A stretch of DNA of 64,000 nt from Lachnoanaerobaculum sp. ICM7 (GCF_000287675.1 NZ_ALJL01000005.1:1-64000); one strand, 5' to 3'; positions 18,174 to 27,370 are shown, counted from the first letter of the stretch. The notes: a model not told the origin generated them from the letters alone. Program-made: numbers and translations.

Positions 18174-19352
18174 CTATATCATAGTATATAAATCTCTTAT
18201 ATAGTCCTTTTTACCGACATATTCACCATTTGAATAGTAAAGTCTCGGTACTCTCTTATTAATACCACAAATAAATTCATAGGAAAAAGTGTTTGAATCT
18301 TTTGTGAGCTCGTCTACAGTTATGCTGTTTCCATCACTTTTTCCTAAAATAACAACCTTATCTCCTATATTAACATTTGGAACATTACTGACATCTACTA
18401 TTGTCTGATCCATGCATATTCTACCGATAATATTACATTTTACACCTTTAATCAATACATATCCTTTATTACTCAAATCTCTGGGATAGCCGTCTGCATA
18501 TCCGAAAGAAATTGTTGCAATATCCATATCTTTTTCAGCTTTAAAAGTTGCGCCGTAACTTACAGATTCGCCTGATTTTATTCTCTTTATATATGTAATT
18601 GTTGAGTAAATGCTTAATGCAGGTTTATAATTAAAGTTCGTTAAATTCACTTCATTTGAAGGTGCAACACCATACATTGTAATTCCCAAGCGCACCATAT
18701 CAAAGTCGGTACCGATACCGTTTACTATAGCTGCTGAATTTGAGGCATGTACTATAGAAGGTTCTATTCCCATACTCTTTAGTAAATCCAAAAATTGCCC
18801 AAATAATCTCTCCTGTTCTTTTGCAGACGTAAGATCACTTTCATCAGCACTGTGAAAATGTGTGAAAATACCTTCAATCTCAATATTTTCCATTTCACTT
18901 ATTTCTTTTATAATGTCAGCACTCTCTTTTGTAGGCTTAAAACCGATTCTGTTCATACCTGTATCTATTGCGATATGAATAGATATCTTTTTCCCAAGTT
19001 CTCCGGCTTCATCATTTATTCTCTTAGCCTGATCCAGCGTAAAAACCGATTCCCTTATATCAAATACTATTGATTCTTTGTAGCTGTTTCTTGGAATACA
19101 TGCCAGTATCAAAATAGGGTTTGTAATGCCATGGTATCTAAGATTAACACCTTCTTCAAGTGTAGCCACACAGAAAAAGTCCACAATATCTTTTATATAT
19201 AATGATACCGGAACACTTCCGTGTCCATAACCGTCAGCCTTTACAACTGCCGCCAGTTTCATATTATCTTTTAAAGCTTTTTTTGTAACTGTTAAATTAT
19301 GCTTTATTGCATCCAGATCAACCTTCGCATAAGCACGTCTATATGAGTCCAT
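18174..19352 (-). CDS. alr: Alanine racemase
   Basis: PLP enzyme that interconverts L- and D-alanine for peptidoglycan. The PLP lysine motif is AVVKADGYGHGSVPVS, the catalytic tyrosine region is SYGATFKAEKDMDIATISFG, and GRICMDQTIVDVS is conserved. I prefer the ATG at 19352, preceded by GAAGGAAGAG, over one at 19379; this gives 392 residues, the normal length. It overlaps nnrD by 14 bases. Confidence 0.95.
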   Translation of the reverse strand: MDSYRRAYAKVDLDAIKHNLTVTKKALKDNMKLAAVVKADGYGHGSVPVSLYIKDIVDFFCVATLEEGVNLRYHGITNPILILACIPRNSYKESIVFDIRESVFTLDQAKRINDEAGELGKKISIHIAIDTGMNRIGFKPTKESADIIKEISEMENIEIEGIFTHFHSADESDLTSAKEQERLFGQFLDLLKSMGIEPSIVHASNSAAIVNGIGTDFDMVRLGITMYGVAPSNEVNLTNFNYKPALSIYSTITYIKRIKSGESVSYGATFKAEKDMDIATISFGYADGYPRDLSNKGYVLIKGVKCNIIGRICMDQTIVDVSNVPNVNIGDKVVILGKSDGNSITVDELTKDSNTFSYEFICGINKRVPRLYYSNGEYVGKKDYIRDLYTMI

Positions 19353-20217
19353 TTCTCTTCCTTCTATTAAGCACTTCACCTATATTTTCTATGATTTCTC
19401 TTGCCAAAATACTGTGTTCTCCATATTTTTTACCGGCCATACTGCCGGCCATACCGTGTATGAAAACTCCAAGTGCCACAGCCATATCATCATCTATACC
19501 CAGACAAAACATGCCTGCAATTATACCGCATAGAACATCTCCGCTTCCGGCCTTTGCCATGGCGGCACTTCCGGATTTATTTATAAATGTATCCTCCTTT
19601 GCGGCGATAACACTTTGATGAGATTTCAAAACTACTGTAATACCGTATTTATTTGCATATTCCTCGGCATACTTTACCGGATCCGATAATATATCCTCTA
19701 TAGATACATCTATCAGTCTTGACATCTCTCCTATATGAGGAGTTATGATGATATTGTCAGTATAATACTTTGTAAGTGTAGTGTCGGCAGCAATAATATT
19801 CAAAGCATCAGCATCTATTATCATCGGTACATAACATTCGGCCAAAACATATTCTACAATGATTTTAGCATAATAATCAGTAGAAAGTCCCGGTCCCAGT
19901 ACCACTACGCTTGACCACTCAATACATGACTTAATCTTATTTATAAAGCATTCCTTATTCTCATATGCTTCTCTCTCATCATAAGTTGTTATTATTGCTT
20001 CAGGTAAAAGTGTTTGTAAAATTGTACGATTTTTACTTACTGTAAGTATTCTAACCAAACCTGCACCTGAACGATATGCAGCCATTGCACTCAAAAATGC
20101 GGCACCGCTCATTCCGTTACTTCCGGCAATAACCAGAACATGTCCATAGCTGCCTTTGTTTGCATTCTTAATTCTTTCAGGTATGTATTTTAATGCAGTT
20201 TCATCAAGAATTCTCAT
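19339..20217 (-). CDS. nnrD: ADP-dependent (S)-NAD(P)H-hydrate dehydratase
   Basis: Repairs hydrated NAD(P)H. It is the ribokinase-like C-terminal half of YjeF on its own: the usual N-terminal epimerase half (NnrE) is absent. Motifs: VIAGSNGMSGAAFLSAMAAY, GAGLVRILT, VVLGPGLS, ITPHIGEMSRL and the ATP-site KAGSGDVLCGIIAGM. The length of 292 residues fits. It lies 17 bases after acpS, a pairing common in Firmicutes. Confidence 0.94.
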   Translation of the reverse strand: MRILDETALKYIPERIKNANKGSYGHVLVIAGSNGMSGAAFLSAMAAYRSGAGLVRILTVSKNRTILQTLLPEAIITTYDEREAYENKECFINKIKSCIEWSSVVVLGPGLSTDYYAKIIVEYVLAECYVPMIIDADALNIIAADTTLTKYYTDNIIITPHIGEMSRLIDVSIEDILSDPVKYAEEYANKYGITVVLKSHQSVIAAKEDTFINKSGSAAMAKAGSGDVLCGIIAGMFCLGIDDDMAVALGVFIHGMAGSMAGKKYGEHSILAREIIENIGEVLNRRKRNGLI

Positions 20218-20234
20218 ATCCCCATCTCCACATA

Positions 20235-20603
20235 TTAGTCTGTTTCTATTACTACCATTGCAATTGCCAATGAATCGGTATTGCTTATGGATACATGGAT
20301 TTTATTCTCATCAATCCCTTGTAAATGTCTGTTTAAATTATTACAGATTTTTATAAAAGGCTTTCCAAGTTCATCTCTGAGTACAGCCAAGTCCTTAAGT
20401 TCAACACCTCTGAAACCTGTTCCCAATGCTTTTACAAAGGCCTCCTTTGTAGCAAAATTTCCGGCCAGAAAACTGTCTTTTTTTCTGCCTACGGCCATAT
20501 CTATCTCACTATCATTGAAAGCCTTCTTTAAAAAAAATTCCTTTTTAATTGCATTTGATATTCTGTCTATTTCGACTATATCAGTGCCGATTCCTCTAAT
20601 CAT
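20235..20603 (-). CDS. acpS: Holo-[acyl-carrier-protein] synthase
   Basis: Transfers 4'-phosphopantetheine from CoA to acyl carrier protein. N-terminal GIGTDIVEIDRISNAIKK with the Mg-binding Asp, then FLAGNFATKEAFVKALGTGF with the second metal ligand Glu, are diagnostic. I prefer the ATG at 20603 (GAAGGAAAG upstream, 122 residues), which overlaps the rex stop by 8 bases; an ATG at 20627 lies inside rex. Confidence 0.95.
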   Translation of the reverse strand: MIRGIGTDIVEIDRISNAIKKEFFLKKAFNDSEIDMAVGRKKDSFLAGNFATKEAFVKALGTGFRGVELKDLAVLRDELGKPFIKICNNLNRHLQGIDENKIHVSISNTDSLAIAMVVIETD

Positions 20604-21252
20604 ACTTTCCTTCAAACGGAACGGCATCTACATTACTGACTCTATATGATAGTCTCATAAGAGATTCTGAAAGATGCACATTCTCAACCACTACATCATC
20701 CGGTACAACCAAATCTGTATGTGCAAAATTCCAAATCGCCTTTATGCCCGACTTTATAAGTCTGTCCGCAACTTCCATTGCTCTGGTCTTCGGTATTGTA
20801 AGTGCGGCAATCTGTATATCATTTTCAGATACAAACTTTTCAAGATTATCAAGCGAATAAACTCTTGCACCTCGAATTGTTTTGCCGAAAAGATTAGGGT
20901 CCACATCAAACATTCCTTTGATTAAAAAACCTCTTCTCTCAAAGTTTGCATAATTTGCAATAGCCTGTCCCAAGTGACCAGCACCTATTATTATAATATT
21001 ATGCTGACGGTCTATTCCCAAAATTTTTGCAATCTCATTATACAGATACCTTACATTATATCCGTATCCCTGCTGTCCGAAACCTCCAAAGTTATTTAAA
21101 TCCTGTCTGATTTGAGAAGCTGTAACCTTCATTCTCTCACTAAGTTCTTTTGAGGATATTCTCTCAACACCCTCTTCTGACAGCTCACCTAAGTATCTAT
21201 AGTATCTTGGCAGTCTTGAAATGACCGCTCTGGATATTTTTCTTTCTTCCAT
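20596..21252 (-). CDS. rex: Redox-sensing transcriptional repressor Rex
   Basis: Dimeric repressor that reads the NADH/NAD+ ratio and controls fermentation genes. The N-terminal winged helix (about residues 1-80) includes ISSKELSERMKVTASQIRQD and the FGGFGQQGYGYNV turn. The Rossmann domain starts at IIIIGAGHLGQAIANY. At 218 residues it has the typical length. It opens a run of eight same-strand genes with no large gap, so Rex probably sits in a long operon that includes acpS, nnrD, alr and membrane proteins. Confidence 0.96.
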   Translation of the reverse strand: MEERKISRAVISRLPRYYRYLGELSEEGVERISSKELSERMKVTASQIRQDLNNFGGFGQQGYGYNVRYLYNEIAKILGIDRQHNIIIIGAGHLGQAIANYANFERRGFLIKGMFDVDPNLFGKTIRGARVYSLDNLEKFVSENDIQIAALTIPKTRAMEVADRLIKSGIKAIWNFAHTDLVVPDDVVVENVHLSESLMRLSYRVSNVDAVPFEGKYD

Positions 21253-21302
21253 ATTTATTCCGTTCCAAATATCAATTTATAAATTATTCTCAGCAATTCT
21301 CT

Positions 21303-21320
21303 TTGTTAAGAATTCTACAA
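21303..21320 (-). promoter_or_regulatory. Candidate Rex operator overlapping the rex transcription start
   Basis: TTGTTAA-GAAT-TCTACAA matches the known Rex consensus form TTGTTAA-N4-TTAACAA with a perfect left half and 5 of 7 bases in the right half. It starts just 3 bases past the -10 box of the rex promoter, where binding would block initiation. Confidence 0.55.
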
Positions 21321-21322
21321 TT

Positions 21323-21351
21323 AGTATATTATCTATTAATATAAATGTCAA
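21323..21351 (-). promoter_or_regulatory. Sigma-A promoter of the rex operon
   Basis: On the minus strand TTGACA (21351-21346), a 17-base spacer and TATACT (21328-21323). Predicted start near 21316, giving a leader of about 65 bases before the rex ATG. Confidence 0.75.
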
Positions 21352-21430
21352 TACAGATATATATGGTGAATATTATATATTTTATTAAGTTTTTGAGTAT
21401 ATAAAGGCTTCATTTGTATCATGAATTGTC

Positions 21431-21460
21431 TTGCATTTAAGCATGTATTTAAGCTATACT
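21431..21460 (+). promoter_or_regulatory. Probable promoter of the ABC-F gene
   Basis: TTGCAT at 21431-21436, an 18-base spacer and TATACT at 21455-21460, about 25 bases before the AAGGAGG ribosome site of the next gene. Confidence 0.55.
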
Positions 21461-21491
21461 TATGTGGATTATATGACTAAGGAGGCAAATT

Positions 21492-23420
21492 TTGATTTTA
21501 AATGCTACAAATATCTCAAAATCTTTCGGAAGCAATGAGATAATAAAAGATGCAAATTTTTTAGTCAATGAACATGAAAAAGTTGCCATTGTCGGTGTAA
21601 ACGGTGCCGGAAAAACCACACTACTAAAAATACTTACAGGTGAGGAACGTGCCGACAGCGGCAATGTTATACTTGCAAAGGATGCAAAACTCGGATATCT
21701 AAGACAGATAAATAATGTTGATTCTACTCTAAGTATTATAGATGAATTATATACAGTTATAGAGCATATCCTTAACATGGAAAAAAGAATGTTAGAGATG
21801 CAGGAACAGATGCAACACCTCTCAGGCGAGGAACTTGAAGCGTTATATTCTTCATATACCGCTCTGACACATAGCTATGAGCTGATGGACGGGTATGCTG
21901 CAAAAAGTAAAGTTATCGGTATTTTAAAAGGACTTGGATTTAATGAAAATGACTTTGAAAGAAAGATAAATACATTATCAGGAGGCCAAAAAACAAGAGT
22001 TTTCCTTGCAAAGTTACTCTTAGAAGAACCGGATATTATCTTACTTGATGAGCCGACAAACCATTTGGACCTTCGCAGTATAGAATGGCTTGAATCCTAT
22101 CTTTTAAACTATAAAGGAGCTGTAATCATAGTTTCACATGACAGATATTTTCTTGATAAGATAGTAAGCAAGGTTATAGATATAGAAAACGCCGAAGTTC
22201 AGATGTATTCCGGAAATTATTCAGACTTCTCAGCAAAAAAGCAGATGCTTTTAGATGCCAAAATGAAGGAATATTTGAATCAGCAACAGGAAATAAAACA
22301 TCAGGAAGCAGTTATTACAAAGCTTAAGCAGTTCAACAGAGAAAAGTCGATAAAAAGAGCCGAGAGCCGTCAAAAACAACTTGAAAAGATAGATAGAGTT
22401 GAAGCTCCGGTTACCCATATAGAGAATATGAAACTCTCTTTGGATATTTCAAAAGAAAGTGGTAAAGATGTTATTACGGTACATGATTTGTCAAAGAGTT
22501 TTGATGAAAAGCATTTATTCTCAAATATAAACTTTGAAATCAAAAGAGGAGAAAGAGTTGCTATTATAGGTGATAACGGTACAGGAAAGACTACTCTTCT
22601 AAAGATTATAAACGGTCTTTTATCTCCGGATACAGGTGAAGTAATCTACGGATCAAATGTTTCCATTGCATACTATGATCAGGAACATCAAGTACTTCAT
22701 ATGGACAAGACTTTGTTTGATGAGATTTCAGATACTTACCCTGAGATGAACAATACTCAAATAAGAAACATACTTGCAGCTTTTCTCTTTACAGGTGAGG
22801 ATGTATTTAAAAAAATCGGTGATTTATCCGGTGGAGAAAGAGGCAGAGTATCTTTGGTAAAGCTTATGTTATCAAAAGCAAACTTCCTGCTTTTGGATGA
22901 GCCTACAAACCATTTGGATATTCTGAGTAAAGATGTACTTGAAAGTGCTTTAAACAGTTTCCCCGGCACCATTTGCTATGTCTCACATGACAGATATTTT
23001 ATCAATAAGACAGCAACCAGGATTCTTGATCTTACAGGAAACAGATTACTTAACTATATAGGAAATTATGATTACTATATTGAAAAAAGAGAAGCTGTAG
23101 AAGGTGCAGCAAATCTTTCTGTAAATAACATAGAAGAAAAACCGGCAGAGGTCTCCGATTCCAAGCAGGAATGGATTGAAAACAAGAATGCACAAGCGCA
23201 AAAGAAAAAAATCACAAATGCATTAAACAAATGTGAAAAGGAAATAGAAAAGATTGAAGAAAAACTTGGACTCATAGATGAGGAATTTGCCAATCCTGAG
23301 ATTTCCTCAAATGTAGGTAAGCTTATGGAACTACAAAAAGAAAAAACGGCTCTGGAAGAAAAGCTTGAAAAGCTTATGAATGAGTGGGAAGAGTTGACTT
23401 TAAGTCTGGAGGAAAATTAA
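21492..23420 (+). CDS. ABC-F family ATPase (ribosome-associated type)
   Basis: Soluble tandem ABC ATPase with no membrane domain; family members act on the ribosome as translation factors or antibiotic-protection proteins. NBD1 (Walker A GVNGAGKTTLLKIL, signature LSGGQKTRVFLAKLL, Walker B DIILLDEPTNHLD), a charged linker of about 80 residues (KMKEYLNQQQEIKHQEAVIT region), NBD2 (GDNGTGKTTLLKII, LSGGERGRVSLVKLM), and a C-terminal coiled coil rich in Glu and Lys. 642 residues. The start is TTG at 21492, with AAGGAGG nine bases upstream; no better ATG is present. The extra C-terminal coil resembles YdiF/Uup-type members; whether it gives drug resistance cannot be read from the sequence. Confidence 0.92.
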   Translation: MILNATNISKSFGSNEIIKDANFLVNEHEKVAIVGVNGAGKTTLLKILTGEERADSGNVILAKDAKLGYLRQINNVDSTLSIIDELYTVIEHILNMEKRMLEMQEQMQHLSGEELEALYSSYTALTHSYELMDGYAAKSKVIGILKGLGFNENDFERKINTLSGGQKTRVFLAKLLLEEPDIILLDEPTNHLDLRSIEWLESYLLNYKGAVIIVSHDRYFLDKIVSKVIDIENAEVQMYSGNYSDFSAKKQMLLDAKMKEYLNQQQEIKHQEAVITKLKQFNREKSIKRAESRQKQLEKIDRVEAPVTHIENMKLSLDISKESGKDVITVHDLSKSFDEKHLFSNINFEIKRGERVAIIGDNGTGKTTLLKIINGLLSPDTGEVIYGSNVSIAYYDQEHQVLHMDKTLFDEISDTYPEMNNTQIRNILAAFLFTGEDVFKKIGDLSGGERGRVSLVKLMLSKANFLLLDEPTNHLDILSKDVLESALNSFPGTICYVSHDRYFINKTATRILDLTGNRLLNYIGNYDYYIEKREAVEGAANLSVNNIEEKPAEVSDSKQEWIENKNAQAQKKKITNALNKCEKEIEKIEEKLGLIDEEFANPEISSNVGKLMELQKEKTALEEKLEKLMNEWEELTLSLEEN

Positions 23421-23421
23421 T

Positions 23422-23634
23422 ATGAAAATAAAAAAGTTTTTTGCAATAATAATCTTACTTTTACTTATATTCAGTTTAATCTCAACTGTTTTTGTTGCAA
23501 TATTCTCAGACAATATCAGATTGCTTTTTGTTTTCTTATTTATAGATATTGTAATGCCGGTAATAATATATGCATATCTGGTAATAACAAAACAGATACG
23601 AAATCTTGATAAAAAAGATGATTATAAGGAATAG
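23422..23634 (+). CDS. Small two-helix membrane protein
   Basis: 70 residues, two hydrophobic segments (IIILLLLIFSLISTVFVAIF and LLFVFLFIDIVMPVIIYAYL) and a charged tail (NLDKKDDYKE). The start is one base after the ABC-F stop, with TGGAGGAAA as ribosome site, so it is probably co-translated. No family recognised. Confidence 0.7.
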   Translation: MKIKKFFAIIILLLLIFSLISTVFVAIFSDNIRLLFVFLFIDIVMPVIIYAYLVITKQIRNLDKKDDYKE

Positions 23635-23669
23635 CAAAGCAACTATAATAAAGTATTCATTTTAAATTT

Positions 23670-23706
23670 GAGAGTGTGGCTTAAATTAGTTCCACTCTCT
23701 TTTTTG
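23670..23706 (+). terminator. Terminator after the ABC-F unit
   Basis: GAGAGTG(T)GG and CCACTCTC arms with one bulged base, loop of about 12, followed by TTTTTT. Confidence 0.75.
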
Positions 23707-23727
23707 ATATTTAGTTTTCCATTTTTG

Positions 23728-23772
23728 TTGTATTTGTGCTTACCAAGTGATATGATGTAAGCATAATTACAA
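23728..23772 (+). promoter_or_regulatory. abiE promoter inside a long inverted repeat (candidate operator)
   Basis: TTGTAT at 23728-23733, a 17-base spacer and TATGAT at 23751-23756 form a promoter. It is embraced by a 16-base inverted repeat (23728-23743 and 23757-23772; 14 of 16 positions pair), whose inner core TGCTTAC/GTAAGCA is perfect. The -35 lies in the left arm and the -10 between the arms. AbiEi antitoxins are known to bind inverted repeats in their own promoter, so this is a strong operator candidate. Confidence 0.7.
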
Positions 23773-23789
23773 CAAGAATAGAGGATACT

Positions 23790-24383
23790 ATGGATTATAT
23801 AAATAAAATAAAAGAAAAATTAAAAAATAACGGCGGTGTAATAACAAGTAAAGAGTTTACAAGCTCTAACATCCCTACTATTTATCTAACACGGATGGTT
23901 GAAACAGGTGAGTTGATTCGCATAGATAGAGGAATTTATATAAATTCAAGTGGTGATTATGATGAGTATTCTTTTTTTCAAAATAAATATACAGTAGCTA
24001 TTTTTTCTTATGTATCAGCCTTATATCTTCAGGGATTTACGGATATAATTCCACTTGAAATTGAAGCCACAGTATATAAAGGATACAATAAACATAGAAT
24101 AAACAGTAACGTTAGAATTCACTATGTAAAGAAAGAAATTTATGATATGGGTATAACAGATTGTCAAACTATGTTTGGAAATACTGTAAAAGTATACAAT
24201 TTAGAAAGAACTATTTGTGATCTTATTAAAAATAGAAATGAAGTGGAAACAGAATTACTTTCCAAAACTCTTAACAGGTATATTAAATATTCATATAAAG
24301 ATTTAAATAGACTCTATGAATATTCTAAAAAAATGAAAATATATGAAAAAGTAAAAAAAGTTATGGAGATTCTCTATGAATAA
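23790..24383 (+). CDS. abiEi: AbiEi-type antitoxin, transcriptional regulator
   Basis: 197-residue protein of the AbiEi family, antitoxin and autorepressor of type IV AbiE systems. An N-terminal winged helix is visible (GGVITSKEFTSSNIPTIYLT, then MVETGELIRIDRGIYI), followed by the C-terminal antitoxin domain with SALYLQGFTDIIPLEIEATV and KVYNLERTICDLIKNR. AGAGGA precedes the ATG. It overlaps the toxin gene by 8 bases, the expected antitoxin-then-toxin order. Confidence 0.9.
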   Translation: MDYINKIKEKLKNNGGVITSKEFTSSNIPTIYLTRMVETGELIRIDRGIYINSSGDYDEYSFFQNKYTVAIFSYVSALYLQGFTDIIPLEIEATVYKGYNKHRINSNVRIHYVKKEIYDMGITDCQTMFGNTVKVYNLERTICDLIKNRNEVETELLSKTLNRYIKYSYKDLNRLYEYSKKMKIYEKVKKVMEILYE

Positions 24384-25209
24384 AGATAAACTTAGATCAT
24401 TATGTCAAAAGCTTTCAAAAGAAACAGGACTCAGTTTTAATTCAATACAAACACACTATTTTTTAGAGAGTATTTTAGAAAAAATATCAATAAGTGATGA
24501 GAGTAATAATTTTATTTTTAAAGGTGGATTTCTACTTTCTAATGTAATAGGAATAAGGCAAAGAAGTACTGTCGATATTGATTTTTTGATAAGAAAATTC
24601 ACACTTACAGAGGAAAATATAAAGCAAAGATTTGAAAAAATTCTTAGCAGTGGGTATGATAACGGAATCACTTACACAATTCAGAAAATAGAAGAAATCC
24701 GTAAAGAAGATGAGTATGGAGGATTTAGAATTACAGTTCTTTGTAGGCTCGAAAATATTAGACAGATTATCCCTCTTGATATAGCAACCGGAGACCCGAT
24801 TACACCAAGTGATATATCATATAATTATAAAAGCATTTTCAGTGACAGTTTATTTAAAATATGTGCATACAATATAGAAACTATTCTTGCTGAGAAAATT
24901 CATACAGTTTATTATAGGGGAATATTTAACAGTAGGAGTAAGGACTTTTATGATATTTATATTTTATACCGTTTGAAAAGCGAAAAAATAAACTATGATA
25001 TGTTAAGAAATGCATGTCAAAATACTTTTAAATATAGAAGTACAGATTTTATAATTGACAGTATTATAAATCTAATATCCAAATTAAAATCGGAAAAAGA
25101 TATTAGGATAAGATGGAAAAACTATCAAAGAAGATTTAGATATGCGGAAGAAATCAGCTTTGATGAAGTAATAGATACAGTAATAGAAATGGTCGAAAAA
25201 ATAAAATAA
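24376..25209 (+). CDS. abiEii: AbiEii-type nucleotidyltransferase toxin
   Basis: 277-residue nucleotidyltransferase-like toxin. The family's motifs are recognisable: FIFKGGFLLSNVIGIRQRST followed by VDIDFLIRKFT (the DxD metal site), then an AEKIHTVYYRGIFNSRSKDFYDIY segment typical of AbiEii (cited here in parts: AEKIHTVYYR and SRSKDFYDIYIL). AbiEii toxins arrest growth and protect against phage or stabilise mobile DNA. The reading frame is intact and key residues are present, so the system could be active. A terminator follows. Confidence 0.91.
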   Translation: MNKDKLRSLCQKLSKETGLSFNSIQTHYFLESILEKISISDESNNFIFKGGFLLSNVIGIRQRSTVDIDFLIRKFTLTEENIKQRFEKILSSGYDNGITYTIQKIEEIRKEDEYGGFRITVLCRLENIRQIIPLDIATGDPITPSDISYNYKSIFSDSLFKICAYNIETILAEKIHTVYYRGIFNSRSKDFYDIYILYRLKSEKINYDMLRNACQNTFKYRSTDFIIDSIINLISKLKSEKDIRIRWKNYQRRFRYAEEISFDEVIDTVIEMVEKIK

Positions 25210-25238
25210 CTTAAAAAGTAAAGTATTTGTATGTAAAT

Positions 25239-25268
25239 AAACGACCGGCTTATTAAGTCGGTCGTTTA
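25239..25268. terminator. Convergent terminator between abiEii and topA
   Basis: Perfect 9-base arms AAACGACCG and CGGTCGTTT with an 11-base loop. The A- and T-rich ends let it work for both converging units. Confidence 0.75.
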
Positions 25269-25279
25269 ACTTTAAATAT

Positions 25280-27358
25280 TTATTCTTCTTTAGGCTTATT
25301 CTCGGAATATCCGCATTCTTCATTCATGCAAAGAAGCTTATTTCCCTTCTCAACCATATATGAACCGCATTTTGGACAGGCTATAGAAGAAGGCTTATTC
25401 CATGACATAAAGTCACATTCGGGCGCATTGCTGCAACCATAATATATTCTGCCCTTCTTAGTCTTCTTTATTACAACCTCTCCGTCACATTTAGGACATT
25501 TAACCCCTATCTTTTCAAGATACGGCTTTGTGTTCTTACAATCAGGGAATCCCGGACATGCTAAAAACTTTCCATGTGGGCCGTATTTTATAACCATATT
25601 TCTTCCACAGTTTTCACATATTACATCTGTTACTTCATCTGCAAGCTTTACATTTTCAAGTTCCTTTGAAGCCTGCTCAACTGCCGACTCCAAATCCGGA
25701 TAAAAGTTTGATACTACAGTTTTCCAGTTTACACTTCCGTCACCTACAGAATCCAGTAATTGCTCAAGATTTGCTGTAAATTCCTTATCTACTATACTCC
25801 CGAAATAATTAACCATCATGGAGTTTACTATCTGTCCGAGCTCGGTAACATAAAGATTTTTCTGCTCTTTTACAATGTAATGTCTTGCAAGAATTGTGGT
25901 AATAGTAGGTGCATATGTTGACGGACGTCCTATTCCCTGCTCTTCCAATGCCTTTACAAGACTTGCCTCCGTAAAATGTGCAGGTGGTTGTGTAAAATGT
26001 TGTACATCCAAAAGTTTTTCAAGTTTAAGCTCATCTCCTACCTTAAGCTTTCCTATAATAGCATCCGAACTAACCTTTTCTTCATCATCGTCAGTATAAA
26101 CACTCATAAATCCTTCAAAAACTATTTTTGAGCCTGACATTGTAAAAATATAATCTCCTGCACTAAGTTTCACTGAAGTGGTCTTATACTTCGCATTTTC
26201 CATTCTGCTGGCAACAAATCTCTTCCATATAAGCTGATATAGCCTGAAAAGTTCTCTTGGCAATGATTCTTTAACCATTGCAGGAGTAAGATTTACATCT
26301 GTAGGTCTTATAGCCTCGTGTGCATCCTGAACATTATTGTTATTTGTTTTTGTGACAACATTTTTTGAAACATACTCAGGTCCGTAGCTCTTACCTACAA
26401 AATCTCTTGCCGCGGCATCAGCCTCGGCAGCTATTCTTGTTGAGTCTGTACGCAAATATGTAATAAGAGCAATTGTACCCTTACCCTTTACCTCCACACC
26501 TTCATATAATTGCTGTGCAAGTCTCATTGTCTTTTGAGTTGAATAATTTAACTTTTTGCTGGCTTCCTGTTGCAAGGTAGATGTTGTAAAAGGAATTGGA
26601 GCTTTCTTTACTCTTTCACCTTCATTTATCTCTGAAACTATATATGAAGCACCTTTTAAAGCCTTTAATATTTTATCCATCTCTGCTTTATTGTTTATGG
26701 CAAGCTTACTCTTTTTACCATAAAACTTGGCATTTACAGTCTTTTTTGAGTGCTCGGTCAAAAGCTCAGCTTCAAGTGTCCAATACTCTTCCGGAATAAA
26801 CTCATCTATCTGTGCCTCTCTGTCACATATCATTCGAAGAGCTACAGACTGTACTCTACCTGCAGACAATCCTCTTTTTACCTTTGCCCAAAGTAAAGGG
26901 CTGATAGAGTAACCCACCATTCTATCCAGTACTCTTCTGGCCTGCTGAGCATCCACAAGATTCATATCCAGATTTCTTGGATGCTTGATAGCCTCTTTTA
27001 TAGCATTTTTTGTAATCTCATTAAAACTGATTCTATACACCTTCTTCTCACTGTCTTCAAGCTTTAAAGCCTTTGACAGATGCCAACTGATTGCCTCACC
27101 TTCACGGTCAGGGTCGGTTGCGAGATATATTTTATCAGCTTTTTTAACATCTTTTTTCAGTTTAGCAAGTAACTCGCCCTTGCCTCTTATGGTAATATAT
27201 TTCGGTTCAAAGTCATTTTCGACATCAATACCCATTGTGGATTTCGGCAAATCTCTCACATGTCCGTTTGACGCCGTAACTTCATACCCCGAACCCAAAT
27301 ATTTTTTAATAGTCTTTACCTTTGCAGGCGACTCCACTATCACTAAACTTCCAGCCAT
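25280..27358 (-). CDS. topA: DNA topoisomerase I (type IA)
   Basis: Relaxes negative supercoils through a tyrosine-DNA bond. TOPRIM domain at the start (SLVIVESPAKVKTIKKYLG and LATDPDREGEAISWHL), active-site tyrosine in ITYLRTDSTRIAAEA, and three C-terminal zinc-ribbon motifs from about residue 575 on (CENCGRNMV...CPGFPDC, CPKCDGEVV...CSNAPEC, CPKCGSYMV...CMNEEC). 692 residues, normal for Firmicutes. It lies 12 bases after dprA, the common dprA-topA arrangement. Confidence 0.97.
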   Translation of the reverse strand: MAGSLVIVESPAKVKTIKKYLGSGYEVTASNGHVRDLPKSTMGIDVENDFEPKYITIRGKGELLAKLKKDVKKADKIYLATDPDREGEAISWHLSKALKLEDSEKKVYRISFNEITKNAIKEAIKHPRNLDMNLVDAQQARRVLDRMVGYSISPLLWAKVKRGLSAGRVQSVALRMICDREAQIDEFIPEEYWTLEAELLTEHSKKTVNAKFYGKKSKLAINNKAEMDKILKALKGASYIVSEINEGERVKKAPIPFTTSTLQQEASKKLNYSTQKTMRLAQQLYEGVEVKGKGTIALITYLRTDSTRIAAEADAAARDFVGKSYGPEYVSKNVVTKTNNNNVQDAHEAIRPTDVNLTPAMVKESLPRELFRLYQLIWKRFVASRMENAKYKTTSVKLSAGDYIFTMSGSKIVFEGFMSVYTDDDEEKVSSDAIIGKLKVGDELKLEKLLDVQHFTQPPAHFTEASLVKALEEQGIGRPSTYAPTITTILARHYIVKEQKNLYVTELGQIVNSMMVNYFGSIVDKEFTANLEQLLDSVGDGSVNWKTVVSNFYPDLESAVEQASKELENVKLADEVTDVICENCGRNMVIKYGPHGKFLACPGFPDCKNTKPYLEKIGVKCPKCDGEVVIKKTKKGRIYYGCSNAPECDFMSWNKPSSIACPKCGSYMVEKGNKLLCMNEECGYSENKPKEE

Positions 27359-27370
27359 CTTAACCCCTTA

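Noticed and set aside
25084-25323. Minus-strand ORF at the abiEii-topA junction
   Set aside because: It spans a terminator and both gene ends and has no ribosome site.
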